Source: Micromonospora sp. WMMD961 | Lineage (GTDB): Bacteria; Actinomycetota; Actinomycetes; Mycobacteriales; Micromonosporaceae | Reading direction: 5' to 3' | Length of the DNA: 64,000 nucleotides | Assembly (NCBI RefSeq): GCF_029626145.1 | Contig: NZ_JARUBJ010000002.1 | Span: 3,755,501-3,819,500 of the forward strand | Shown here: piece by piece, positions 15,431 through 23,331 of the stretch | How the letters are laid out: every line of letters starts with the position of its first letter | How positions within the stretch are numbered: position 1 is the stretch's first letter | Translations under genes and position numbers: made by a program | The notes under the pieces: model-generated | Told to the model about the DNA's origin: nothing | Seen by the model: only the letters and a program-made list of their open reading frames with translations | Database searches by the model: none

Positions 15431-16989
15431 CCAGCAAGCTTGATCTTGATCCGGTGCTGGTGGCGCGGGCGCGGGAGTTGGCGCGTCGGGCCGGGCAGCC
15501 GGTGGTGGACCTGGCGCGCAGCCATACCACGGTGTCGGTGGAGCGGGCGGTGCTGCGGCTGGCCGGGGTGACCGGCGCCGACCCGGACGGCATTCCGTGG
15601 GTGAACCGGCTCGTCGACGCGGTCGCCGGGGATGTGGGGTTGGGGCACGGGGTGGCGGTGCCGGTGTTCGACGCGCTGACCCGCGAGGGCGTCACGGATG
15701 TGACGTTGCTGGCGCAGAAGGCCGCGGCCGGGTCGGTGCGGTTCACCCAGCCCTCCGGGCGGGCGGCGGCGGCGGCCCGGACGGCGGCGCGTAGGGCGGT
15801 CGGGGCGGGCGTGCGGCGCATCGACCGGCGGCGCGCCGAGCGGGACCGGTTGATCAAGCGGCACGGTGACCCGAAGCAGCGGCCGTGGATCTACCTGATC
15901 GTGGCGACCGGGGACATCTACGAGGACATTCCGCAGGCGCAGGCGGCGGCGCGGGCCGGCGCGGACGTGATCGCGGTGATCCGTTCCACCGGGCAGTCGT
16001 TGCTGGACTACGTGCCCGAGGGCGCGACCCGGGAGGGTTTTGCCGGCACGTACGCCACGCAGGAGAACTTCCGGTTGATGCGGGCGGCGTTGGACGAGTC
16101 GTCGAAGGAGGTGGGCCGCTACGTGCGGTTGACCAACTACGCGTCCGGGTTGTGCATGCCGGAGATGGCGACCCTCGCCGGCCTGGAGCGGCTCGACATG
16201 ATGCTCAACGACTCGATGTACGGGATCCTGTTCCGCGACATCAACCCGGTGCGGACGTTCGTTGACCAGCGGTTCTCCCGGCAGGTGCACGCCCGCGCCG
16301 GGATCATCATCAACACCGGTGAGGACAACTACCTGACCACCGCCGACGCGGTCGACGAGGCGCACACGGTGACGGTGTCGCAGTTGCTCAACGAGTTCTT
16401 CGCGCACGAGGCGGGGCTGGCGGACTGGCAGTTGGGGCTGGGGCACGCGTTCGAGATCAACCCGGAGGTGCCGGAGTCGTTCCGCCTGGAGTTGGCGCAC
16501 GCGTTGCTGGCCCGGGAGTTGTTCCCCGACGCGCCGTTGAAGTGGATGCCACCGACGAAGCACATGACCGGTGACGTGTTCCGGGGCAACCTGCTCGACG
16601 GGTTCTTCAACCTCGCCGGTGCGCTGACCGGTCAGGGCATCCTGCTGGTGGGGATGATGACCGAGGCGGTGGTGACGCCGTGGTTGTCCGACCGGGACAT
16701 CGCCCTGCAGAACGTGCGGTACGTGCTGGGGGCGGCCGGTGGGCTGCACGAGGACTTCGTGCCCGCGCCGGACGGGTTCATCCGCCGCCGCGCCAACCAG
16801 GTGCTCGGTGAGGCCCTCGATCTGCTGGACCGCATCGGGGAACAGACCCTGCTGACGGCCATCGCGGAGGGCACCTTCGGGATCATGAAGCGGCCCGCGG
16901 ATCGGGGCAAGGGTCTGGACGGGGTCGCCGCGCACGAGGCGGACTACTGCAACCCGGCCACCGACATCCTGGAGGCGGGGCGTGAGTAA
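15427..16989 (+). CDS. kamD: D-lysine/beta-lysine 5,6-aminomutase, alpha subunit
   Basis: 520 residues of the lysine 5,6-aminomutase large subunit, a TIM-barrel partner of the B12-binding KamE. Family blocks include RAVLRLAGVTGAD, RPWIYLIVATGDIYEDIPQAQAAARAGADVIAVIRSTGQS split over the barrel, EGFAGTYATQENFRLMR, NDSMYGILFRDIN, and the C-terminal KWMPPTKHMTGDV. With KamE it moves the terminal amino group of beta-lysine to give 3,5-diaminohexanoate. GGGGG precedes the GTG. The 3' end overlaps kamE by 8 bases, consistent with stoichiometric expression. Confidence 0.92.
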   Translation: MTSKLDLDPVLVARARELARRAGQPVVDLARSHTTVSVERAVLRLAGVTGADPDGIPWVNRLVDAVAGDVGLGHGVAVPVFDALTREGVTDVTLLAQKAAAGSVRFTQPSGRAAAAARTAARRAVGAGVRRIDRRRAERDRLIKRHGDPKQRPWIYLIVATGDIYEDIPQAQAAARAGADVIAVIRSTGQSLLDYVPEGATREGFAGTYATQENFRLMRAALDESSKEVGRYVRLTNYASGLCMPEMATLAGLERLDMMLNDSMYGILFRDINPVRTFVDQRFSRQVHARAGIIINTGEDNYLTTADAVDEAHTVTVSQLLNEFFAHEAGLADWQLGLGHAFEINPEVPESFRLELAHALLARELFPDAPLKWMPPTKHMTGDVFRGNLLDGFFNLAGALTGQGILLVGMMTEAVVTPWLSDRDIALQNVRYVLGAAGGLHEDFVPAPDGFIRRRANQVLGEALDLLDRIGEQTLLTAIAEGTFGIMKRPADRGKGLDGVAAHEADYCNPATDILEAGRE

Positions 16990-17731
16990 GGCGATCGTGC
17001 GACCGTACGGGGACACCACCGGTGACGGGATGGTGCAGGTGTCGTTCACCCTGCCGGTGGCGCACGACAAGCGCGCCGAGGGCGCGGCGGTGCAGTTGGC
17101 CAACAAGATGGGCATCGACCCGGCGATGGTGGTGCACGCCAAACCGATGGGCGACGGGTTCACGTTCTTCGTCGTGTACGGGCGGGTCAACCACCTGGTC
17201 GACCTGAACGCGGTGCAGGTGGTGGAACGGGATTTCGCCCTGCTGTCGGCCAAGGACGTCAACACGGTGATCAAGCAGCGGCTGCGGCGCAAGCTGTCGG
17301 TGGTCGGGGCGTGCATCGGCACCGACGCGCACACCGTGGGCATCGACGCGATCCTCAACGTGAAGGGCATCGCGGGGGAGAAGGGCCTGGAGTACTACCG
17401 CGAGTTGAAGGTCACCAACATGGGTGCGCAGGTCAGCGTGCCGGAGTTGGTGGAGACCGCGCGGGTGGAGAAGGCCGACGCGGTGCTCGTGTCGCAGGTC
17501 GTCACGCAACGCGACGCGCACCTGCACAACACGCGGGAGATGTCCGCGGCGTTCCGGGAGGCGATGCCGGCGGGGCGGCGCCCGTTGCTGATCGTCGGTG
17601 GTCCCCGGTTCGACGAGACGATGACCGACGAGTTGGGTGTGGACCGGATCTTCGGTCGGGGCACCACTCCCGGCGAGGTGGCCAGTTACCTCGTGCACGC
17701 CCTGATCACGCAACGGAAGGCGATGGCATGA
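16982..17731 (+). CDS. kamE: Lysine 5,6-aminomutase, beta (B12-binding) subunit
   Basis: 249 residues. The cobalamin motif DxHxxG is intact as DAHTVGID with the base-off histidine at His117. The N-terminal segment (VRPYGDTTGDGMVQVSFTLP) is the family dimerisation/PLP region, and LIVGGPRF near the end is typical of the B12 Rossmann fold. It carries adenosylcobalamin and probably PLP for the 5,6-aminomutase reaction. It overlaps kamD. Its last 17 bases are tandemly duplicated immediately downstream, which shifted the next start codon. Confidence 0.93.
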   Translation: MSKAIVRPYGDTTGDGMVQVSFTLPVAHDKRAEGAAVQLANKMGIDPAMVVHAKPMGDGFTFFVVYGRVNHLVDLNAVQVVERDFALLSAKDVNTVIKQRLRRKLSVVGACIGTDAHTVGIDAILNVKGIAGEKGLEYYRELKVTNMGAQVSVPELVETARVEKADAVLVSQVVTQRDAHLHNTREMSAAFREAMPAGRRPLLIVGGPRFDETMTDELGVDRIFGRGTTPGEVASYLVHALITQRKAMA

Positions 17732-17748
17732 GGAAGGCGATGGCATGA
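17715..17748 (+). repeat. 17-bp perfect tandem duplication at the kamE/kal junction
   Basis: GGAAGGCGATGGCATGA occurs at 17715-17731 and again at 17732-17748 with no gap. The first copy contains the kamE stop overlapping an ATG (ATGA); the second copy supplies the ATG actually used by the next gene. A recent slippage duplication of an ancestral overlapping junction is the simplest reading. Confidence 0.85.
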
Positions 17749-18152
17749 CCGACGCACGGCTCGGGTTGACGGTGACGCACCGGCGGTATGTGCCGTACTC
17801 GCACGCGCACTACGCGGGTCACCTCGTCGACGGGGCGTACGCCCTCGGGTTGTTCGGTGACGTGGCCACCGAGGTGTGTATCCGTACCGACGGCGACGAG
17901 GGGTTGTTCGCCGGGTACTCCGATGTGCGGTTCAGCGCGCCGATCCGCGCCGGGGACGTGGTGGAGGTGACCGCGCAGGTGTCGCGGGTCGGTACCCGCA
18001 GCCGCACCCTGGAGTTGTCGTGTGCGGTGGTGTGCCGGGGTCGTCCGGACCGCTCCGAGTCCGCCGCGGAGGTCCTGGACCCGCCGATCGTGGCGGTCAC
18101 CGCGACCGGCACCGTGGTCGTTCCCGCCGCCAGCGTGAGTCGCGAGGAGTGA
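17745..18152 (+). CDS. kal: Hotdog-fold protein, probable 3-aminobutyryl-CoA ammonia-lyase (Kal)
   Basis: 135 residues of the single-domain hotdog fold (RYVPYSHAHYAGHLVDGAYALGLFGDVATEV; FSAPIRAGDVVEV). Size and position after kamDE match Kal of lysine-fermenting bacteria, which removes ammonia from 3-aminobutyryl-CoA to give crotonyl-CoA. The name therefore rests largely on context. The start ATG lies in the second copy of a 17-bp duplication, and the last codons and stop are part of the first unit of a 60-bp tandem repeat. Confidence 0.72.
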   Translation: MTDARLGLTVTHRRYVPYSHAHYAGHLVDGAYALGLFGDVATEVCIRTDGDEGLFAGYSDVRFSAPIRAGDVVEVTAQVSRVGTRSRTLELSCAVVCRGRPDRSESAAEVLDPPIVAVTATGTVVVPAASVSREE

Positions 18153-18238
18153 GCCGGGGTTGCGAGCCCCGCAGTCGCTCACACCCAAGGCACGGTGAGT
18201 CGCGAGGAGTGAGCCGGGGTTGCGAGCCCCGCAGTCGC
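18135..18238 (+). repeat. Two-copy tandem repeat with 60-bp period and hairpin core
   Basis: A 44-bp unit beginning GTGAGTCGCGAGGAGTGAGC is present identically at 18135-18178 and 18195-18238. Each unit contains the foldback CGGGGTTGCGAGCCCCG. Unit 1 encodes the end and stop of the hotdog gene; unit 2 lies just before the MutL-type start. From memory, similar GAGCCCCGCAGTCGC sequence is dispersed in Micromonosporaceae genomes, so it looks like an invasive intergenic repeat. Confidence 0.8.
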
Positions 18239-18252
18239 GAACAGGCAGACCG

Positions 18253-19590
18253 GTGACCCTGGCGGTCTGCGCGGACGTCGGGTCCACGTACACCAAGGCG
18301 GCGGTGGTGGACCTGGCCGCCGGTGTGCTGGTGGGAGCGGCGTCGGCGCCCACCACCGTCGGTACCGACGTGCTGCACGGCCTGGACGCCGCGGTCGCGG
18401 CGGCGACCGCCGGGCTCGGGGCGCGCGACGTGCCGTGGTACGTGTGCTCGTCGGCCGGCGGTGGGCTGCGGCTGGCCGTGATCGGCTACGAGCCGCTGGT
18501 GACCGCTCAGGCGGGCCGGCGGGTCGGGTTGTCCGCCGGCGCGCACGTGGTGCACGTGGCGGCCGGGCTGCTGGGCGCGGCGGACCTGACGGCGTTGCGG
18601 GCGGCCCGACCGGATGTGGTGTTGCTCGTCGGTGGCACCGACGGCGGGGACGCTGACACGGTCACCCACAACGCGACCCGGCTGGCCCGTGCCCGGTGGC
18701 GGGTGCCGGTGGTGTACGCGGGCAACGCCGACGTCCGCGAGGACCTCACCGCGCTGCTGGAGGCTGCCGGGGTGCCGGTGACGGGCGCGCAGAACGTCCT
18801 GCCGCGCATCGGGGTCCTCGCCCCGGCGTCGGCGCGGGCGGCGATCCGCGCGGTGTTCCTGCGCCACGTCATCGGCGGTAAGCGGCTGTCGCGGGGCCCC
18901 CGGTTCGCGCGGCTGGTCCGTGCGGCCACCCCCGACGCGGTCCTCACCGGTGTGGAGGTCCTCGCCGACGCCGTCGGCGGTGACCTGGCCGTGGTCGACG
19001 TGGGTGGGGCCACCACCGACGTGTACTCGGTGCTCACCCCTGACGAGCGGGCCACCGGGCCCGGGCGGGAGGTGGCCGGCAGTCTGTGGCGGGCCCGCAC
19101 CGTCGAGGGTGATCTAGGCATGCGGTGGAGCGCCCCCGGTGTGCTGCGCGCGGCCGTCGAGGAGCGGCTGCTCAGCCCGGGCGACGCCGAGGACCTGACG
19201 GACGCGGCGGACCGTCGGGCGGCCGATCCGGCGTTCCTGGCCGTCGACGACGCCGAACGGGCCGTGGATGCCCGGATCGCCACCCTCGCCGCGACGGTGG
19301 CGTTGCGCCGCCACGCGCGGGGCGCCGCGACGGGTGAGCGGGCCGGACGGGACCTGCGGGACGTGCGGTTGCTGGTGGGTTCCGGTGGGGTGCTGCGGCA
19401 CGCGTCGACGTCCGTGTCGGGGCAGGTGTTGGCGGCGGTCCTCGCCGACCACGCCGGCGGGTGGGCGTTGCCGCGCGCGGCCGCCGCGGTGGTCGACGCC
19501 GACTACGTGTTGGCCGCCGGGGGGCTCCTCGCGCCGGAGCACGGGGTGGCGGCGGGGGCGCTGTTGCGTCACCATCTGCGGACGCATTGA
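18253..19590 (+). CDS. mutL: MutL-type (GlmL) mutase-associated ASKHA ATPase
   Basis: 445 residues of the glutamate mutase MutL family, unrelated to mismatch-repair MutL. ASKHA nucleotide-binding motifs are visible: CADVGSTYTKAAVVD (phosphate 1), LLVGGTDGGDADTV, AVVDVGGATTDVYSV (phosphate 2) and LLVGSGGVLRH (adenosine). These proteins are thought to reactivate or load adenosylcobalamin mutases. As last gene of the kam unit it is the likely reactivating factor for KamDE. The GTG at 18253 was chosen because earlier in-frame starts fall inside the tandem repeat. Confidence 0.85.
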   Translation: MTLAVCADVGSTYTKAAVVDLAAGVLVGAASAPTTVGTDVLHGLDAAVAAATAGLGARDVPWYVCSSAGGGLRLAVIGYEPLVTAQAGRRVGLSAGAHVVHVAAGLLGAADLTALRAARPDVVLLVGGTDGGDADTVTHNATRLARARWRVPVVYAGNADVREDLTALLEAAGVPVTGAQNVLPRIGVLAPASARAAIRAVFLRHVIGGKRLSRGPRFARLVRAATPDAVLTGVEVLADAVGGDLAVVDVGGATTDVYSVLTPDERATGPGREVAGSLWRARTVEGDLGMRWSAPGVLRAAVEERLLSPGDAEDLTDAADRRAADPAFLAVDDAERAVDARIATLAATVALRRHARGAATGERAGRDLRDVRLLVGSGGVLRHASTSVSGQVLAAVLADHAGGWALPRAAAAVVDADYVLAAGGLLAPEHGVAAGALLRHHLRTH

Positions 19591-19641
19591 GACGCGCCGA
19601 CCGACACGCCGTGTCGCAACACACGACAGGCCGGGTGTGGG

Positions 19642-19980
19642 TTGACAACCGACGGGGGTCGGCACGTACCGTCTTTGAGTCCTACCACGGGAAGCGGCTG
19701 TTGTTCGCTTCGTCCCTTCGTCCGCTGGCCGAGCGACATGTTTCAGCGTCATCGTCGCGGCGGCCAGGTCCAGCGGGCGGGGGTCGGCGGGGCGGCGCGA
19801 ACCGGCCGCGGTTACCGGTGTACGGGCAGGGTGAGGTGCACGGCCAGTAGACAACGGCCCGGCGGGGGCAGCCAGTCCACGTCCGGTCGGTCCGAAGGTC
19901 GTCGTGCCCCATCCTCGCCACACCGGCCGGGAAGGGCCTGGGAGCATCGGGGCGCGGCGCGAGCCGCGCCCCGATTTCGT
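19642..19980 (+). ncRNA. Possible independent transcript of about 300 nt (non-coding candidate)
   Basis: The 500-base gap between the MutL-type gene and lnt holds no convincing protein gene on either strand. A consensus -35 TTGACA (19642-19647) is followed after 19 bases by TACCGT, and a strong stem-loop with a T-run ends near 19978. Together they outline a transcript of about 300 nt. It matches no RNA family I recognise. It could instead be a long leader or a promoter that is terminated early before lnt. Confidence 0.35.
19946..19975. terminator. Intrinsic terminator stem-loop
   Basis: ATCGGGGCGCGGC and GCCGCGCCCCGAT form a perfect 13-bp stem around GCGA, followed by TTT on the plus strand. 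It can end the kam operon transcript and the candidate RNA that begins near 19680, and it insulates lnt. Confidence 0.78.
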
Positions 19981-20092
19981 CCCTACCGAGGCGCGGACCG
20001 CGCCCGTGCCGCTTTCCGTGATCGCGCCCCACCGCTCGCTGCCGGCTGCCCGATGCGGCTGCTCCAGCGCTCGGCCAGGTAGCCTTCGCCCC

Positions 20093-20116
20093 GTGATCGA
20101 GGTGAAGCTGCGGTGA
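20093..20116 (+). CDS. Seven-codon leader ORF overlapping the lnt start
   Basis: TAGCCT at 20080-20085 is a TANNNT -10 element seven bases before a GTG. That GTG opens a 7-codon ORF, MIEVKLR, whose TGA overlaps the GTG of lnt (GTGA). The GAGG inside it (20099-20102) is the ribosome site for lnt. A leaderless mini-ORF would bring ribosomes to lnt for re-initiation. Seen directly: the arrangement. Inferred: that it is translated. Confidence 0.5.
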   Translation: MIEVKLR

Positions 20117-21822
20117 CGATGCTGGACCGGGACGAAGTCCCCGCCCCCGCGGTGACCGGCGCGCCGGTCGCCGGTCGGCCGCTGCCGCTGCGGGTCGCCG
20201 CGCCCCTGGCCGTGGCCGCCGGCCTGGCCCTGCTGGTGGCGTTCCCCCCGTACGGGGTGTGGCCGCTCGCCCCGATCGGGGTGGCGTTGCTGGCCGCCGC
20301 CACCCACCGGCGGCGGTTGCGGGCCGGCGCCGGCCTGGGCTTCCTCACCGGGGTCGCGTTCTTCGCCCCGCTGCTGGCCTGGACGAATTTGCACACCGGG
20401 TACCTGCCGTGGGTGCTGCTGTCGCTGTTGCAGGCCGGCTACCTGGCGTTGCTCGGCGTGGCCACCGCCTGGGTGTCACCGCTGGTCGACCGTGTCCGCT
20501 GGTCGTGGCCGGTGCTGACCGGGCTGTTGTGGGTCGGGCAGGAGGCTCTGCGTGACCGCACCCCGTTCGGTGGGTTCCCGTGGGGGCGGCTGGCGTTCAG
20601 TCAGGACACCTCCCCGCTGCTGCGCCTGGCCTCGCTGGGCGGCGCCCCGCTGGTGACCTTCGCGGTGGCGCTGCTGGGCGGGCTGTTCGTCACCGCCGCC
20701 TGGCGTGCCTGGTGCACACTGCGTCCCAGCAGGCACATCGGCCCCACCGGCACCGGCGCGACCACGGGGCCGGCCGGCACCGAGCCGACCATCGACAGTG
20801 CCGACGCCGCCCCGGTCACCGGGTCGGTGCGGCGGTGGGCGCCGGTGGCCGTACCGGCGGCCCTGGCGGTCGCGCTGAGCGCCGGGGCGCTGCTCGTGCC
20901 CGTCGCCGCCGCCGGGTCCGGTGCGGGCGTCACCGTGGCGATCGTGCAGGGCAACGTGCCGCGCCTGGGTCTGGACTTCAACGCCCAACGGCAGGCGGTG
21001 CTCGACAACCACGTCGACGCCACCCTCGAACTGGCCGCCCGGGTCGCCGCCGGCCAGCAACGCCAACCCGACCTGGTGGTGTGGCCGGAGAACTCCAGCG
21101 ACATCGACCCGCTGCGCAACCCCAGCGCCGGGGCGCGGATCTCCCAGGCCGCCGACACCATCGGCGTGCCGATCCTGGTCGGGGCGGTGCTGCTCGGGCC
21201 GGGCGCCGGGCAGGTCCGCAACGCGGGCATCCTGTGGCGGCCCGGCACCGGCGCGGACCTCGAGCAGCTGTACACCAAACGCCACCCGGTGCCGTTCGCC
21301 GAGTACGTGCCGCTGCGCGACGTGGCCCGCATGGTCAGCAAGCAGGTCGACCTGATCCGCAGCGACTTCGTGCCGGGGAGCACCCCGGGCGTGGTACGCG
21401 CCGGCCCGGCCGTGCTGGGTGACGTGATCTGCTTCGAGGTCGCCTACGACGAGGTGGTCCGCGACACCGTCGTCGGCGGCGCGCAGCTGCTGGTCGTGCA
21501 GACCAACAACGCCACCTTCGACGTGGCGGAGGCCCGCCAGCAGTTGGCGATGGTCCGGTTGCGGGCCGTCGAGCACGGCCGGCCGGCGTTGATGGCCTCC
21601 ACGGTCGGGGTGTCCGGGTTCGTGGCACCCGACGGGCGGGTAAGCGATGCCACCGGGTTCAACACCCGGGAGGTCGTGGTGCGGCAGGTGCGCCTCGACG
21701 ACGGACGTACCCTCGCCACCCGGCTCGGTTGGTGGCCGGAGGTGGTGCTCGCCGCGCTGGCCGTGGCGGCCCTGGTCGGTGCCGCGGTGCTGCGCCGGCG
21801 GCAACGGATCATGCCCGGATAG
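20113..21822 (+). CDS. lnt: Apolipoprotein N-acyltransferase
   Basis: 569 residues: six or so membrane helices in the first 220 residues and around 260-280, then a nitrilase-fold domain. The catalytic triad is readable as Glu in VVWPENSSD, Lys in LYTKRHPVPFAEYVP and Cys in LGDVICFEVAYD. It adds the third acyl chain to lipoproteins at the membrane outer face. The Ala/Thr/Pro-rich insertion near 205-235 is unusual. It is followed by ppm with a 34-base gap; in mycobacteria the same two activities are fused in Ppm1, which supports the pairing. Confidence 0.92.
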   Translation: MTMLDRDEVPAPAVTGAPVAGRPLPLRVAAPLAVAAGLALLVAFPPYGVWPLAPIGVALLAAATHRRRLRAGAGLGFLTGVAFFAPLLAWTNLHTGYLPWVLLSLLQAGYLALLGVATAWVSPLVDRVRWSWPVLTGLLWVGQEALRDRTPFGGFPWGRLAFSQDTSPLLRLASLGGAPLVTFAVALLGGLFVTAAWRAWCTLRPSRHIGPTGTGATTGPAGTEPTIDSADAAPVTGSVRRWAPVAVPAALAVALSAGALLVPVAAAGSGAGVTVAIVQGNVPRLGLDFNAQRQAVLDNHVDATLELAARVAAGQQRQPDLVVWPENSSDIDPLRNPSAGARISQAADTIGVPILVGAVLLGPGAGQVRNAGILWRPGTGADLEQLYTKRHPVPFAEYVPLRDVARMVSKQVDLIRSDFVPGSTPGVVRAGPAVLGDVICFEVAYDEVVRDTVVGGAQLLVVQTNNATFDVAEARQQLAMVRLRAVEHGRPALMASTVGVSGFVAPDGRVSDATGFNTREVVVRQVRLDDGRTLATRLGWWPEVVLAALAVAALVGAAVLRRRQRIMPG

Positions 21823-21856
21823 CAACAGCCGGTACGCCGGCGGGAGCGGAGGAACC

Positions 21857-22666
21857 GTGATCCAGGCGACCGATACGATCCGACGCCCGGACGAGGTGCC
21901 CGGGGTGGGCCGCGTGCTGGTGGTGATCCCCACCTACAACGAGGCCGACAACATCGCGGCGATCGTGGGCCGGGTCCGGCGCGCCGCACCGGCGGTGCGG
22001 ATCCTCATCGCCGACGACAACAGCCCCGACGGCACCGGCGCGATCGCCGACGCCCTCGCCGACGGCGACGCCCACGTGCAGGTGCTGCACCGCCATGGCA
22101 AGGAGGGTCTCGGCGCGGCGTACCTGGCCGGGTTCGGTTGGGCCCGGGAGCGCGGCTACCAGGCGGTCGTGGAGATGGACGCCGACGGCTCGCACGCCCC
22201 GGAGGACCTGCCCGCGCTGCTGGACGCCGCCCGTGACGCCGACGTGGTGATCGGGTCGCGGTGGACCAGCGGCGCGCAGGTGGTCAACTGGCCGTTGCGG
22301 CGGCTGCTGCTGTCGCGCTGCGGGAACCTGTACGCGCGTCTGGCGTTGGGCATGCCCGTCTCCGACGCCACCGGCGGTTACCGGGTGTACCGGATCAGCG
22401 CGTTGGACGCCATCGACCTGGAGTCGGTGACCTCCCAGGGCTACTCGTTCCAGGTGGAGCTGTCCCGTCTGGCACACCAGGCCGGTGTGCGGATCGTGGA
22501 GGTGCCGATCACCTTCGCCGAACGGGAACGTGGGGACAGCAAGATGAGCCCGAAGATCGTGGCCGAGGCGCTGTGGCGGATCACCGCCTGGGGTGTGCAG
22601 GACCGCCGCCAGGCGGTGCGCCGGGGCCTGAACGGTACGGCCAGCGGTCAGGCGCGGTGGCCGTGA
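21857..22666 (+). CDS. ppm1: Polyprenol monophosphomannose synthase
   Basis: 269 residues of a GT2 glycosyltransferase: VVIPTYNEADNIAAIV at the N-terminus, IADDNSPDGTGAIAD, the metal-binding EMDADGSHAPEDLP, IGSRWTSGAQVVNWP, and SQGYSFQVELSRLAHQAG. This pattern is that of dolichol/polyprenol-phosphate mannose synthases. It makes the lipid-linked mannose donor used for glycolipids and protein mannosylation. GCGGAGGAACC precedes the GTG. It is coupled to lnt, as in other actinobacteria. Confidence 0.92.
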   Translation: MIQATDTIRRPDEVPGVGRVLVVIPTYNEADNIAAIVGRVRRAAPAVRILIADDNSPDGTGAIADALADGDAHVQVLHRHGKEGLGAAYLAGFGWARERGYQAVVEMDADGSHAPEDLPALLDAARDADVVIGSRWTSGAQVVNWPLRRLLLSRCGNLYARLALGMPVSDATGGYRVYRISALDAIDLESVTSQGYSFQVELSRLAHQAGVRIVEVPITFAERERGDSKMSPKIVAEALWRITAWGVQDRRQAVRRGLNGTASGQARWP

Positions 22667-22733
22667 GCGCGGACGTGTCATGCTGGATGAGCGGGACACG
22701 CCCATGGTGTCGCGGGAATGGCGATGAGGTGAG

Positions 22734-23264
22734 ATGCGCCGAGGACTGAGGTTCGTACCGTTGGCCCTGTTGCTGGCGGTGGTGCTGGAGCTGGTGGTGT
22801 TCGTCGGTGTGGGGCGGGCGCTGGGTTTCGGGGTGGCCGTGCTGCTGGTCTTCGCGGCGTCCCTGCTCGGGTTGGTGCTGCTGCGCCGCGAGGGGATGCG
22901 CGCCTGGCGCGGGTTCCGCTCCGCCGCGGCGGCCGGGCAACCACCGGGCGGGCAGGTGACCGACGGGCTCGTGGGGTTGGCCGGCGCGTTGCTGCTCGCG
23001 GTGCCCGGTCTGGTCAGCGGGCTGGCCGGGTTGCTGCTGCTGGTGCCGCCGGCGCGGCGACTGGCCCGCGCCGGGGTGCGGGGCGCCACCGAGCGGCGGG
23101 TGTCGTCGATGGTCGCCGTTGACCTGTTCGGCCCCCGCACGGTGCGGGTGCGCCAGGGTGCGCCGCAATCGACGGCGTCACCGACCCCGCAACCGGAGCA
23201 ACCGGTGGTGGTCGACGGCGGGCGGGCCATCGAGGGAGAGATCGTCGAACCCGGTCGTCACTGA
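22734..23264 (+). CDS. fxsA: FxsA family membrane protein
   Basis: 176 residues with the FxsA pattern: RFVPLALLLAVVLELVVFVGVG, a second helix pair (AVLLVFAASLLGLVLLRREGMRAWR) and GALLLAVPGLVSGLAGLLLLVPP, then a hydrophilic tail. Overexpressed FxsA eases phage T7 exclusion in E. coli; its normal role is unknown. It lies between ppm and rbpA as in mycobacteria. A small foldback CGTGTC/GACACG (22674-22695) sits before it, and a strong bidirectional terminator after it. Confidence 0.85.
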   Translation: MRRGLRFVPLALLLAVVLELVVFVGVGRALGFGVAVLLVFAASLLGLVLLRREGMRAWRGFRSAAAAGQPPGGQVTDGLVGLAGALLLAVPGLVSGLAGLLLLVPPARRLARAGVRGATERRVSSMVAVDLFGPRTVRVRQGAPQSTASPTPQPEQPVVVDGGRAIEGEIVEPGRH

Positions 23265-23272
23265 GAGCACTG

Positions 23273-23319
23273 ACAACGACGCCGCCCCCGGGGTGAAACC
23301 CCGGGGGCGGCGTCGTTGT
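23273..23319. terminator. Bidirectional terminator between fxsA and rbpA
   Basis: A perfect stem of more than 19 bp (left arm ACAACGACGCCGCCCCCGGG, right arm its complement) encloses a TGAAA loop in the gap between two convergent genes. The stem is flanked by short A and T runs on both sides. Confidence 0.9.
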
Positions 23320-23331
23320 TCGTCGTGCGGC

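Noticed and set aside
19642..20082. Open frame of 146 codons on the plus strand, and one of 116 on the minus strand, in the MutL-lnt gap
   Set aside because: Arg/Pro/Gly-rich composition, a terminator stem inside, and no ribosome site or family features; typical high-GC chance frames.
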